Source of the DNA: Gnetum montanum
Lineage: Eukaryota > Streptophyta > Gnetopsida > Gnetales > Gnetaceae
Assembly (NCBI GenBank): GCA_015680685.1
Contig: MNCI01006844.1
Location: forward strand, 366,353-400,095
Length of the DNA stretch: 33,743 nt
Direction: 5' to 3'
The stretch's first letter is position 1, and every line of letters begins with the position of its first letter. This document shows, piece by piece, positions 1 through 11,190 of the stretch. The position numbers and the translations under genes were made by a program. A model generated the notes under the pieces. That model searched no databases. It had not been told where the DNA came from and worked only from the letters and a program-made list of their open reading frames with translations.

Positions 1-840
1 AGAAAAATGCATCAGAAATTCTTGAAATGCAGAGGAGTTTGAGAGTGAGAGAATGGCAACGCCCCAAATGGGGAGCATAACAATTAGAAAGGAGAGGTGA
101 GAAGGTATGTGGTGCATAAACAGGCATAGTAGCAATGTAACCGTAGTCTTTGGGGTGTCTTGGGATGAAGACCAATGTCTGCTACAAGGTCTATGCCTAC
201 TAGGTTAGCCGCCATAGTATCTTATAGGTTGCAATGTGCTACAATGCTAAATGGGATGCAAAGGTGTTGATAAGGCACTGATACACTCTAGTGTGTCAAG
301 GTGACTTTGGTGCTAAGCGATACTCTAAAAATGCCAACTGCTACTTGAGTTTACCAACCAAATGCTTCAAAATTCCCACTGCTAAAAAATTGCCAACCCC
401 CAGAGTGTGGAATACAAGGGTATTTATAAGGTTAGGGTTATCATGAAGTGTGGACCAGGTGCCATGTGGAAAAGGGATAGATGGGGCTACACTGATGTCT
501 GCTATGCTCCCACTAGAGCAACTAGTGCTACACTCTAGTGTGCTCCAATGAACCCTAAGAGACTACCAGATTGTGACTATGCTATCGGGATTGCATGTGA
601 TAGAGCTGAAAAGACCACAATGTACCAGTAAATACTACAAAATAATGTAAGTTGGAGGCTACACTCTAGGACTATGCTCTCCCCTCTTTTGAGTGGGGTT
701 AAGCATAGGTATAATCTTGGGACATACAGGGTGCAAAGAAAGTGCAAGTTGTTGATCCTACTTGCTAAAGAAGTGCTAGAGCCATAATGAATTCCTATGC
801 TAAGTTATGGAAGATTTTAGTGGTAATTTTGTGTTGCTAT
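1..840. other. Gene-free AT-rich DNA with recurring words
   Basis: No credible coding region is visible on either strand. The stretch reuses a small vocabulary: ACACTCTAGTGTG-type inverted words occur near 283 and 530, with a partial version near 659, and 'gctatgctc' and 'gcatag' words recur. A TATA-like string (tatttataagg) lies at about 420-431. It could be an old LTR or the leader of the element whose ORF starts near 1.5 kb, but I found no matching partner that would prove this. Confidence 0.4.
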
Positions 841-1345
841 GCTAGCTATGTTCTAGATTGTAACCCAATAGTTAGAAAAATTTTGTAAAAATTGAAGTTT
901 AGCACTACTACACTTACTACACTCATGAGCATATCATGATGGGATAGGGCATAGCATGGACACTTCGAAAAATCTAGTAAAAATTGTAGTCCTTGTTCTT
1001 GCTATGTTAGCTATGCTCTAGAGCATAGTAGGAGGGGACAACCTCAGGAGTTAGAAAATCTACCAAACTATTTCTTCCATTCTAATATAGCTTGACACTC
1101 ATGCAAATTAACAACTAGAGTGATGCTATGCTTACTACACTCAAAGCATAGCAGGAGGAATGGGAGCATAGCAAGACACTTAGAAAAATTTCTACAGCTG
1201 TTGTTTGACACTTAGAAAATTTTTCAAACCTGGTTTTGTGTTGCATGCTACATTGGCTATGCTCTAGGGCATAGCCCTAGTAGTGGGATCATGAGCTAAA
1301 CAATTAGAAAAAAAATTTTGTTAAAGTTTTGTTGCCCAAATTTGG
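840..1345. repeat. Degenerate repeat cluster with palindromes
   Basis: About six loose repeats of a module built on 'cttagaaaaattttgtaaaa' (near 871, 963, 1045, 1174, 1207 and 1302) alternate with 'gctatgctctagagcatag' words. An 18-bp perfect palindrome lies at 1011-1028 (ctatgctctagagcatag). A 22-bp near-palindrome lies at 1255-1276, with one mismatched pair near its centre. Spacing is irregular (about 33-130 bp), so this is a degenerate cluster and not a clean array. Function unknown. Confidence 0.5.
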
Positions 1346-1489
1346 TGGTGTTTCAAGGGCCATCTATAGTAGCAACCCCAAGAGAAAGTAGCAGAAACAC
1401 ATGCAATGGGATCTCTACAAGAGGAGCCTAAAGTGGAGTATATTTGACAAATTCCCATAGATAAGATGGGGAAACCACATTTTGAAAAG

Positions 1490-4140
1490 CTGCCTAGGCT
1501 AGGACCAAATCTAGAAGCCACTTTAACTAAGGCCTTCCTAAGGTAAATCAATTCCAAGGAGGTTAAAGATTTGGTTCTTCAAGAACTTAACTTTGGCTCT
1601 TTCTTGGACTTAGCACTAGAAGAGGTTATAACACAACTTCAAAACTCTCCCATGTGGCCTATCTACTTCCAATGGGGGATGGTACATGGGGGAAACTTAT
1701 CTCTTATAGAACAACAAGAAAGTTTACACCACAGTGAAAATAAAGGACATCCATATGTCCTACTCTATGAAGGCCAATGTAGAGGCCCTTGGGTTACTAG
1801 ATACTGGGGTAACCTTCATAGAAATTTCCACATAGATGAATCCCAAAGTGAAGGAAAAATGAGTCCAATAGTACTATGGAGTAGATCATAAGAAGTATGG
1901 TGCACTCACAAAGGCAGAGAGGGTATACTTCAAAATTTTGGCCTACCACCTCAAACCAATGATGAGGCTAAGAAAAATAACTACCTTGTCTACCTATGCA
2001 TGTGCTACTCTATGTAGTAAATTTTCTATCAACCTTAGACATCTCATATTCCTTGAAATGAAGAACTACTTCAAAGAAAATGAGCATGGGAGGAAGACAC
2101 TCCCCTTTCTATGCTTGATTAGAAAAATTTGTAAAAGGGGAGGCATAACCTGCTATGCCAATAATACCCTTTGTTATCCTCTTGCTACTTCTTGGTAGGA
2201 GATGATGAAGGATAAAGTAGCTACCAAGTTGTAAGAAGAGAAGTAGCCACTAGCAGCACCCACTCAAGAAACAATGTTAAAGGCTCATGTTTCCATTTTT
2301 CACATGCATAAGCTCTACAAACAACTCCTATAGCAATAGCAAGTAGGACCAAGTGGTGGTGAACCATCAGTCTACTAGCTAGTGCTAAGTCATCTTACTG
2401 AAGTGACCAATTCCATTAGCTAGCTACAGGAGTCTATGTCATTATTCACTACCCAAATTATGTAGGTGCTTACAAGGTCAAATCCTAGTACTAGGAAAGA
2501 TATGATGTTCCTCCTAGGACAACAACAATTCCTAGAGATTTTTGGAAATGTTGCCTCTTTCTCAGTGTGCTTGAAGGGTGAGGGCATAACTATCTTGGTG
2601 ATGTAGCACCAAGGGTAGGCGATAGTGATAGAGGTGGTGGTAGAGCTTGTGGTAGAGGCACTAAATGCTCCTATAGCCATTGTTCCTAATGTTTATACAC
2701 TCAAGGACATGCATACATTTGTAGGAGCATCTAGTGGAAGGCTTAGTGTAGCCTAGCATGATGAGGTTTTCAATGAATTGGTAGGAACTAGACAACTAAT
2801 TTCAAAGATATTTGATCTCCTACATATCATCACTACAACCTAGTCAAAGTTCCTAGAAGCTAAGGAAAAGCTTATCATCATCAATGCCCAACTCGAGGTA
2901 GCCACTTTCAAAAATCAATGGTCAGCTACCAAGGTTGTGAAATTGAGAGCCTAGTTAGCTAATCCCATTGCTCTTAGCTAGGATGTAACAAGGGATGGAG
3001 CTTTCCTACAACTTTAAAATAAGGTAAGAGAGGTTGAAAAAGCAATGGAGGAGGTGGTATTTGATGTTTCCCTCTTAGATGCCTACAACATCAAGAAGGA
3101 CTTGTCAGAAGTCTGTAAGGAGAACATAGTTTTTACCAAAGACATTCATCACCTATGGAATGTCAAGATTCAAAAGGACCAACTAATAGAATTTTTGTTA
3201 TAGTAGTATGAGTAGATTGTCATGGTAACCATGGACTTGAGGAGGTTGGCTACAAAAAATAGAAATTTCTCAATGGAGAAAGTCTATGTGCTTTGTTAAA
3301 AATCACCCATTGAAATAGCCACCTAGAAGAATGAGGTCTTGAAGTTCAAATGTGTCAAGAATCATTACAAGGACTAGTTTGGACTTCTCAAGGAAATTAA
3401 TGAGAAAGAGATATAACTAGCTAAGGCAAAGATGAATGAGACACTCTGGCAACTCCAAAAAAAAAGGTGATAGCTAATAGGTCACCTTTGATGGACAAAA
3501 TGCATCTAACAAAGTTGAAATCTGCTAAAGGAGTTGTAGATTGAGGAGATGATAGAATACATAGAGTTAGCCATCCTTTGGTACACAAACTTGGCAACGT
3601 TGACTACTAGAAGGCCAAGGTCAACACTTGAGAAGCAAGTGGCTAACTCTTACCTTTTGTATGAGGCAAAGCTCAAGCACCACAAGGACATAAAGCAAAA
3701 GCTAGAAATAGCTAATGCTAAACTTGAAGTTCTCTGAACATGATTCTCAAATCAGTGATTAGTTGTGGAGAACCTATCGAAGATGATGAATGACTACTAA
3801 GAGCTACAAAAAGCTATCAGAACTTTTGACATCAAATGCAAGAAATTTACTATCTTGTTTGTGAATGTTGAGTTATTCCCAGTCATGCCTTCTCCATGGG
3901 ATGTTCCTATACTAGCTTACATTGGTGATGTCACATGGACTATGTATGATCCTTGGATTAAGGAAGAGAAGATGAAAGAATTACTAGATTCTTTTGTTCT
4001 TCTACTAGAAGTAGCAGCTATAGTAAGACAACCACAAGCACTGTAGCCACAACCACCATGTGCACCAAAGGTAGGGGAAGATCCTTCAGTACCTAAAGAG
4101 CCTCCACCTCTTGGGATGGTTTGATCTTCTTCTTGTCTTT
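1490..4140 (+). pseudogene. Decayed plant transposon-protein-like ORF, copy 1
   Basis: A broken coding region in several frames. The first part (1571-1891) reads LQELNFGSFLDLALEEV and later LLYEGQCRGPWVTRYWG. The second (1938-2198) carries STYACATLCSKFSINLRHLI, then LPFLCLIRKICKRGGI. That pattern (a segment of the 'LLYALLTGKSINVGKLI' type, then 'FPSLITALCKRAGV') resembles the putative plant transposon protein / plant mobile domain group often carried by plant retrotransposons. Downstream fragments (2750-3740) are rich in Lys, Glu, Leu and Gln and look like a coiled coil. The 3' end (3855-4046) reads PWDVPILAYIGDVTWTMYD. A collinear relative lies at 20910-23560, and agreement between the copies is the best evidence that this was once coding. 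Many stops, so not functional. The family name is inferred; a gag-like role is possible. Confidence 0.6.
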
Positions 4141-4159
4141 GATAGTCAAAGGAGCTATC

Positions 4160-5150
4160 AATTTTTCTAAAGGTATTCAATTTTATTTTTATGAACATTC
4201 ATTTTTATAATCATTGTCAATTTGTACATTTTAATAGTTAGCATCAATTTTTGAGTTAATCAGTTAGTCAATGATTCCATACCTTCCGAAATTTTGTAAG
4301 ATGTTCAATCCTTCTTTATTAACTCAAGAACAAATTATTAGTCATTCATGGAGGTGTGATGAATCATCATCAGTGCATTGTGTCAATGGGCATGCATTGA
4401 TACATCCCCATCAATGCATGATCTGATGCATCAATGTGGTGTTTGAGTATTCCTATATAAATGCATGAATCCACCACATTTATGGCATCAATTAGTCAAT
4501 AACTTAGAAAAATTCTTGCAAATTATTATCATGATAGAATGTTTTCTGAGTGCCTACAGTGGAAGTTAAAAAGCGTACAGATCCTTATTCAAGCACTATG
4601 TACTTGTACACTTCGATGTGACGACAATAAATGAACTTCTTAAAATACCTTGTAGCATTTGGAAATAGCTTAATGTTTACTTTAATACACTTTATCATTC
4701 ATGAAATTTACTTCCATAAGATTAATTAATACATATAAGTGTGACCATCTCAAACATAATGTTAACTCTTGGTAATCCCAATAGTGCTAGAACTTGGTAA
4801 CCCAATAGTGTTGTAATGCATTTAGGATGTGTGGGTAGGTGGGACAAGATACTTGTGTTAGAAAATAAATTAAGACATTAGATAGTTTATTAGATTAATT
4901 AATACTTAATTACTTTGTTCTATAGTTAGGATAAAATAAATAAAAATATAAGATTATACAAATCATATGCCTTGGTTACACTTAACCATATGCTTGTACC
5001 TACATAAGTAGAATCAAGAAGACAATGATCACATCCTTAGATTTACCACCTAGATCATGTGCATTTAGACAACTAAAGTCTATGGAATTCAACTGGATTG
5101 CTAAGTGAATTTTTGTGATTCATATGGTTGGGTGCAAGGTATAATCATTG
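4160..5150 (+). mobile_element. LTR-like sequence, copy 1
   Basis: This segment is collinear with 26165-27190, though clearly diverged. Shared landmarks in order are: an 'atttttataat' 3'-UTR stretch, a U3-like block of catc/gatg/atgatc words, a TATA box, 'cttattcaa.cact.atgtac', 'cttaatgtttactt', 'cttggtaatcccaatag' followed by 'cttggtaaccca', 'tgttagaaaataaattaag' (tgttggaattagttaag in the relative), and 'agctaaagtctatggaatt'. Its place between an element ORF and a gypsy gag, plus the promoter-like arrangement, suggests an LTR or the junction of two. Exact TG...CA ends and a target-site duplication could not be fixed. Confidence 0.5.
4453..4462 (+). promoter_or_regulatory. TATA box of LTR-like sequence, copy 1
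   Basis: ctatataaat lies downstream of a block of catcaatg / gatgcatc words. The relative at 26443 has cttataaata at the same place, which supports a retained core promoter. Confidence 0.5.
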
Positions 5151-5245
5151 CTCATCATCACCCAAGAAGAAATTAGCCAAGGATATGAAATAATTGAGGC
5201 ATCAACTCAAGATTTTGTGCACTAAATCAAAAATCTTGAAGAAAA

Positions 5246-6300
5246 GAAAGATCAAACTCCAACACCAAGGACATCTAGGCAAGATGTCAACTCAAAATTT
5301 TGTTCACTATGGACTTCTTCAATGTGGAAACCATCAATGTCAAACCATAACGATGATTTTTCTTTTGGTGATGAAGACATTGAAAAGGATAACGAATATG
5401 GTAGAAGCCCTCATTCTCCAGTTTTTGAATCAATAACCCATAGGTACATATTTCCAAAAGGAAGGAACAATTGATCTACTTCTAGGCCTTAAAGGAACCC
5501 TAAGAAAAAATGAAAATCACTCTTGCAAAGGCTTTTAAGCATGTCTCTAGAATGCCTTATGGGGAAGTGAAGACATTCAATGAGATGAACGACTCTAAAT
5601 TGTTTATTTTTTAGCTAAATATCTTCAAGAAGTTCTTTGAATTTGAAGATATAGAAGACCATCAACGAGTATAATTTGCTAAGATAAAATTGAAGGTATT
5701 GCACATATTTCATGGGAAAAAGATAGCCATGATTACCTTGTATATAATGGAACTCTTATCAAAGATTGATCACTAATATAGTTCATTCTTAAACAAAAAT
5801 TTGAAGATACTCATCATGGGTAAGAGGTAATTCAAAAATTGAGATATCTAAGGAAAGGTGATAAGAGTGTTAAAGAATTATACATGAATTTTTACAAAGC
5901 CTTACAACAAGATAAATTTTATTAGGATAAGTATGAGCAAGCATCTAATTTTTATGAAGTATTAACAAGGAAATACCAATAAGATCTAACATTTTATGAG
6001 CTCCAAACATTGGATGAGACTTTTAAATTGGCTCTTAAAGCTAAAATAAAATTTATGGCTTCAATAGAGATTCCAAATATTCTAAGAGAAATGACTCAAA
6101 ATATTTTAAGAATGAGAAGGAATCCAAGGAGAATGAAAATGCTAAAGAAGACACAAATGAAAATCAAGAGAAGTCTAAGAAGGGCCATGATTCGAAGAAA
6201 GACTACTCTAAGAAAGGGAAGGTTTAAGGAAATAACTAAGCTTTGAAACTTCAATGCTTAAATTATGATGATATGGGAAATAAGCAATGGGAATGTAAGA
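5246..6300 (+). pseudogene. Ty3/gypsy gag, tandem copy A
   Basis: Decayed capsid/nucleocapsid region. Pieces in shifting frames match the retrotransposon gag pattern: FAKIKLKVLHIFHGKK, then a segment ending SKIDH, then KLRYLRKGDKSVKELY-like wording at about 5840-5885, and TLDETFKLALKAKIKF at about 6007-6054, which is the usual end of this gag type. A basic stretch (6080-6240) follows. The zinc knuckle at 6250-6291 reads CLNYDDMGNKQWEC. In a CX2CX4HX4C knuckle the second Cys is here Tyr and the His is Asn, so metal binding is lost. In-frame stops and shifts are frequent. Copy B at 7843 gives the same order. Confidence 0.75.
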
Positions 6301-6399
6301 AGTCAAAGGATTTCAAGAGTAAAGATCTTGAAATCGTGAAGAATGAAAAGTCCTATAATGAAGGTAATCCTCACTCTCCTATGGTAGAAGATGTAACCA

Positions 6400-6845
6400 A
6401 AATTAATTTTTGCACTTTTATGGGAAATATGAATGCTAATGAAGAGCCTATGAGGAAGATGTTCTTTAGGATTAGGACTAGGTGTCTTAACAGTAAAAAA
6501 TGGATACACATTTTAATTGATTTTGGTGCTTAAGAAAATATGATTTCTTCTAATACTATTATTAAATTTAGCTTGAAGACATTTCTACATCCTAGGCCCT
6601 ATAGATTTCATAGGCTTTCAAAAGATTATTTCCAAGAAGTGAAAGAGAAATGTATTTTGTTCTTTAAGATTGGTTCCTTTAAAGACAAAGTACATTGTGG
6701 CATTCTTTCAATGGATTATGCTAATGTCATTTTGCAAAGATATTGGAATTTTGATAATAACACTTGTTTTGATGATGCTAGAAATGTTTGTTCAGTATCA
6801 AGGGAAGATGGGATACATGATTTGATCCCTATAAGTTTGCAATAG
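6400..6845 (+). pseudogene. Ty3/gypsy aspartic protease region, copy A
   Basis: The retropepsin-like region that would cleave the polyprotein. The active-site area reads IHILIDFGA, stop, ENMISS (Asp codon at 6519-6521). The usual D-S/T-G is D-F-G, and the next codon is TAA where relatives have CAA (Gln). Downstream, RPYRFHRLSKD and the 6690-6845 part (YANVILQRYWNFDNN...) match the 'LLGRPWQYDRKAxHDGRxN' ending of gypsy proteases. The catalytic triplet change and the stop make it inactive. Confidence 0.7.
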
Positions 6846-6942
6846 TATAAGGAAAATGCCCCTAGAAATACTTCATTGATCTTACCAAGTCAAAAAAAAC
6901 TATCTACAAGCACATGAAGAAGTTGGACATGGTTCTATCATC

Positions 6943-7790
6943 ATGTCAACACTTGCAACAAGTGAAGATAAGCCTTCAAATGAACTTCCTTTAGTAGTTC
7001 AACCCTTAGCATTGGAATTTGTTGATGTTTTTAAGGAAAACTTAGAAGAGCTTTCTCTAATGATGTCCATTCATCATCAAATTGATTTTATGCCTAGATC
7101 TAGAATTCCAAGTATGAGAGCTTATTGCATGAATTCAAATTAGAAGAAGAAATTGCATAAGTAAGTAAACTGCTCTCTAATTACTCCATTAAGGAATTTA
7201 TTTCTCCTTTTTTCATTCAAGTTGTATTTATTCCAAAGAAGGATATGAGTGAGATGAGAATGTGCATATATTCTAGGGTGGTTAATAGGATGACTATCAA
7301 GTATAGTTTTTCTATTCCTAGAGTGGTTGACATTCCTAATGTACTTGCCAATGTTGAAATTTTCTCCAAGATTGATTTCAAAAGTGGCTATAATCAAATT
7401 TTTATTAGACTAGGAGATGAATATACAAAAAACTTTTAAGACATGGGATGGTTTGTATAAATGGTTAGTCATGCCTTTTAAACTAACCAATACTTTGGCA
7501 ACATCCATGAGGCTTATGCATGAAGCTTTGATGGATCTTATTAGAAAATGTTGTATTGTTTTCTTTGATGATATTCTTATCTATAGTTATAATAAGGAGG
7601 AACATTTACAACACTTTAGCTTGTTGTGCTCAAAGTTGCATAAGGCCAAATTGGTAATTAGTGCTAAGAAATTTACTTTATGAAGAATGAAATTATGTAT
7701 TTATGTCATGTTATTTCCAAGAATCAAGTCAAAACTGAGCCAAGCAAGATCAAGGCAATTAAAGAGTGGATTCGTCTAAATATATTTTGG
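6943..7790 (+). pseudogene. Ty3/gypsy reverse transcriptase, copy A
   Basis: Begins with LALEFVDVFKENLEELS...HHQIDFMPRS, the linker typical just before gypsy RT. RT blocks follow in order: VFIPKKDMSEMRMCIYSR (usually VPKKDGxWRMCVDxR), ITIKYSFSIPRVVDI with a M for the first I, FSKIDFKSGYNQI, GLYKWLVMPFKLTN, and the catalytic box VFFDDILIYS with both Asp retained (7561-7572). The match ends near 7790, right after the RT palm/thumb border, and the sequence then restarts as gag copy B. No RNase H or integrase belongs to this copy. Frames change at about 7143 and 7430. Confidence 0.82.
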
Positions 7791-7842
7791 AGATAAGATC
7801 CTTTATTAATTTGAATAAAAGAAATATTAGCCTCCAACACTA

Positions 7843-8900
7843 ATGGATTCTAAGAAAAATATAAACTCAAAAGTTTCTTCACCAAGAACTTCTTCAACAT
7901 GGAAACCATTTGTGCCAAACCTTAAAGAGGAATTTTCTTTTGAGGATGAAGACATTGGAAAAGATGAGGAATATGGTAGAAACCCTCATTCTCTAATTAT
8001 TGAATCAAGATTTCATAGGTACATATTTCCAAAAGGAGGAAATAATGGATCTACTTCTAGGATTCAAAGGAACCCTAATGAGGAAATGAAAATCACTCTT
8101 ACAAAGGCTTTTAGGCATGTCTCTATAATTCCTTATGTGAAAGTGAAGACTTTTAATAATATGAAGAACACTAAATCTTTTCCTTTTTAGCTAAAGATCT
8201 TCAAGAAGTACTTTGAACTTGAATATATAGAAGACCATTATCAAGTATAATATGTTAATACCAGACTTGAGGATATGGCATATATTTGGCAAGAGAAAGA
8301 GAGCCATGATTACCTTCTATGTAATGGAGCTCCTTTCAAAGATTGATCGATGATGCAATTCATGCTCAAAAAAAAATTTCAAAATACTCATCATAGATAA
8401 GAGGTAATTCAAAAATTGAAATATCTAAGGTAAGGTGATAAGAGTGTTAAAGACCTATACATAAATTTTTGCAAATCCTTACAACAAGAAAATTTTTATT
8501 GGGATGATTATGAGTGAGAATCCAATTTTTAGGAAGGATTAACAAGGAAATATCAATGAGAGCTAACATTCTACAAGCCCCAAACATTGGGTGAGGATTT
8601 TGAATTGGATCTTAAAGCTAAGAAGAAAGTTAAGGCTTCAATAGAGATTCCAAATATTCTAAGGGCAAGGAATCAAAATCTTTTAAGAGTGAGAAGCAAG
8701 CCAAAGAGAATGGAAAAGCTAAAGAAGATACAAATGAGAAGCAAGAGAAGCCTAAGGAAGGCCAAGGTTCTAAGAAAGACTACTCCAAGAAAAGAAAGGA
8801 TCAAGAAAATAACTAAGCTTCCAAACATCAATGATTCAATTATGATGAGATGTAATACAAGTAATATGAATGTAAGAAGCCAAATGTTTTCAAGAACAAA
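7843..8900 (+). pseudogene. Ty3/gypsy gag, tandem copy B
   Basis: A second gag, collinear with copy A. The 7843-8190 reading frame contains FEDEDIGKDEEYGRNPHS and RFHRYIFPKGGNNGS. The same words occur, more broken, at 5360-5470. The central capsid part (8190-8580) is cut by stops and includes a run of A at about 8368-8377. The end reads TLGEDFELDLKAKKKVKASI, followed by a very basic tail (8680-8810). The zinc knuckle (about 8838-8883) has lost several ligands. N-terminal codons are better kept here than in A. Confidence 0.75.
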
Positions 8901-8959
8901 GATCTAAAAATTTTGAAGAAGGGATAGTCCTCCAATAAAGGTTATCTTCACACTCCTAT

Positions 8960-9420
8960 GATAGAAGTTGTAATCAAAATTAATTCTTGCACTTTTATGA
9001 AAAATATGAGTATCAATGAAGAGCCTATGAGGAATATGCTCTTTAATATTAGGTCTAGGTATCTTAATAGTGATAAAAGGATACACATTTTAATTGATTT
9101 TCATGCTTAAGAAAATTTAATTTCTTCTAGGATTATTTCTAAACTTAGCTTGAAGATATTTCTACATCCCAGACCCTATAGATTTCATTCGCTTTCAAAA
9201 TATTATTTCCAAGAAGTGAAGGAGAGTTGTATTTTGTATTTTAAGATTAGTTTCCTTAAAGAAAAAGTATATTGTGACATTCTTTCAATTTGTTATGCTA
9301 ATGTCATTTTGGAAAGACATTGGAATTTTGATAATAAGGCTTCTTTGGATGGTACTAGAAATGTTTGGCCAGTACTAAGAGATGGGATACATGATTTAAT
9401 CCTTATGACTTGGAAGTAGT
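8960..9420 (+). pseudogene. Ty3/gypsy aspartic protease region, copy B
   Basis: Matches copy A: IHILIDFHA, stop, ENLISS (Asp at 9096-9098), then RPYRFHSLSKYYFQEVKE and VILERHWNFDNKASLDGTRN. The last piece is a good match to the protease C-terminal 'GRPWQYDRKATHDGRKN' pattern of gypsy elements. The catalytic triplet is D-F-H, again with a TAA in the position of a Gln codon. The shared TAA may predate the duplication or be a repeated C-to-T change. Confidence 0.7.
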
Positions 9421-9539
9421 AGAAGGAAAATGTCCCTAAAAATTCTAAATTGTTCTTAATAAGTTGGGCATAGTATATCTACAAGTACATGAAGAAGTTG
9501 GGCATAGTCTTATCATCATATCAACACTTGCAACAAGTC

Positions 9540-10395
9540 AAGAGAATCCTTCAAATCAACTTCCTATACTAGTTCAATGCTTGGCATTGGAATTTGCTAA
9601 TTTTTTTATGGAAAAAATAGAAGGACTTCCTCTAATGAGGTCAATTCATCATCAAACTAATTTTATTCCTAGAGCTACCATCCCAAATATGAGAGCATAC
9701 TACATGACTTTAAATCAAAGGAAGTAGTTTCACAAGAAAGTAAATTTCTCTCTAATAACTTCATTAAGAAATCCATTTCTTCTTGTCTTTTTTTAGTTGT
9801 ACTTATTCCAAAGAAGGATACAAATGAGATGAAAATGTGTAAAAATTCTAGGGTGGCCAATAGGATGACTATCAAGTATGTGTTTTCTATTCCTAGAATA
9901 GATGACATTCTTGATGTACTTTCCAATGTTGAAATTTTCTTCAAGATTAATTTAAAAAGTGGATATATGAAAATTAATATTAAACCAAGAGATGAATGGA
10001 AAAAACCCTTAATACATTTGATGATTTGTATGAATGGTTAGTCATGCCTTTTGGACTAACTAATGCTCTAGCAACATCCGTGAGGATTATTCATGAAGTT
10101 TTGAGGGATATTATTAGGAAATGTTGTATTATTTTCTTTGATGATATCCTTGACCATAGTTCTACTGATAAGAAACATGTACAATACTTTAGCTTGATGT
10201 GCTTAAAGTTACATGAGGCCAAATTGATAATTACCTCCAAGATATGTCATTTTATGAAGAAGAAAATTATCTACTTAGGTCATGTTATTTCTAAAAACCA
10301 AGTCAAAATAGAGCCAATCAAGATCAAGGAAACCAAGGAGTGGCTTCATCAAAATATGTGGGGAAGAAAATATATTTTTTGGTTTGGTTGGTTTT
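9540..10395 (+). pseudogene. Ty3/gypsy reverse transcriptase, copy B
   Basis: RT blocks in order: HHQTNFIPRATIPNMRAY, VLIPKKDTNEMKMCKNSR, TIKYVFSIPRIDDILDVLSN, FKINLKSGYMKI, LYEWLVMPFGLTNALATSV, then IIFFDDILDHSS with the two catalytic Asp kept (10140-10145). KKKIIYLGHVISKNQVKIEP and KETKEWLHQN end the domain, matching the 'FLGHVVSxEGIxxDPxKI' thumb motif. A frame change lies near 10000, where DEWKKPLIHL and MEKTLNTFDD overlap. Downstream sequence continues into RNase H, unlike copy A. Confidence 0.83.
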
Positions 10396-10539
10396 TATGA
10401 AGGTTTATTTCAAAATTTCATTTTTATTGCATGGACTATGCTTGATTATTGAAGAAGAATTTAGATTTTGTATGGGATGAAGAGAAGGTAAAATCATTCT
10501 AAGGGTTGGAAGACAACATTTGTAGTGGTTCAATGTAGG

Positions 10540-10935
10540 CTATTTTTAATTTTTCTAAACTTTTTAAAGTAGATGTGGATGCCAGTAAATTTACACTTGG
10601 AAGGATGATATCCCAAGAAGATAAGCCCATTGCATTTTTCTCTAAAAAAATTGAATAAACTAAGGAAAAAGTATAGTGTCTATAAAAATAATTGTATGCT
10701 ATACTTTAGGTCATTAAATATTAGAGGCATTATTTGTTGGAAAGTGAGGTTTTATTATTAACTAATCACAAGGAATTAAAATTCTTAAATTCATAAAAGA
10801 AGTTGAGTGCTGAGCATATAAAATAGATGGAGTAGCTCTAAGGATTTCACTTTATTCTAAAACATAAAAGTAAAAATTGTAATATACTGGTAGATGCTAT
10901 TTCAAAAATTCATATTCTAAATCCTTCATATGCTT
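10540..10935 (+). pseudogene. Ty3/gypsy RNase H domain
   Basis: Reads VDVDASKFTLGRMISQEDKPIAFFSKKIE (10569-10657), which fits 'xxDASxxAIGAVLxQxxxPIAFxSxKL'; the first catalytic Asp position is kept. It continues with LLTNHKELKFLNS (usually TDHxALKYL, with Asp now Asn) and HFILKHKSKNCNILVDAISK, matching 'YKxGKxNxVADALSR'. Several stops, mostly TAA/TAG. This domain degrades the RNA strand of the RNA-DNA hybrid in an active element; here it is a relic. Confidence 0.75.
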
Positions 10936-10979
10936 AAGTAAGTAGAAATACTTGAGTCCTTTATTTATTTGTACTCTCA

Positions 10980-11190
10980 TGATGCTAATTTTGAAGAAGT
11001 TTGGAAAGATCTTAATACTCCATTGCTTGGTAGAGTAGATAGGTGGAGAGACTATCATCTATAGAAAGACATCCTCTTCAAGAATGGTAAGGTATATGTG
11101 CCAAAGTGTTATTTTAGATCATGAATTTTGGATGAAAAGCATAATTATAATATGGTTGGAGACATGGATAATTTTGGCAACTCTTTACAC
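10980..11190 (+). pseudogene. Truncated integrase N-terminus
   Basis: VDRWRDYHL, stop, KDILFKNGKVYVPKCYFRS (11033-11120) and then LDEKHNYNMVGDMDNFGN match the lead-in to the integrase zinc-binding domain (usually 'YxLxxGxLFKGxRLCVPKxSLRxxLIxExHxxGLAGHFG'). The match stops at about 11180, before the second half of the HHCC motif and the DDE core. What follows does not resemble a gypsy pol, so the element is 3' truncated or was replaced here. Confidence 0.65.

Noticed and set aside
9829-10041. Live reverse transcriptase
   Set aside because: The RT catalytic box downstream is kept, but frames are shifted and the protease and integrase are broken, so the element cannot be active.
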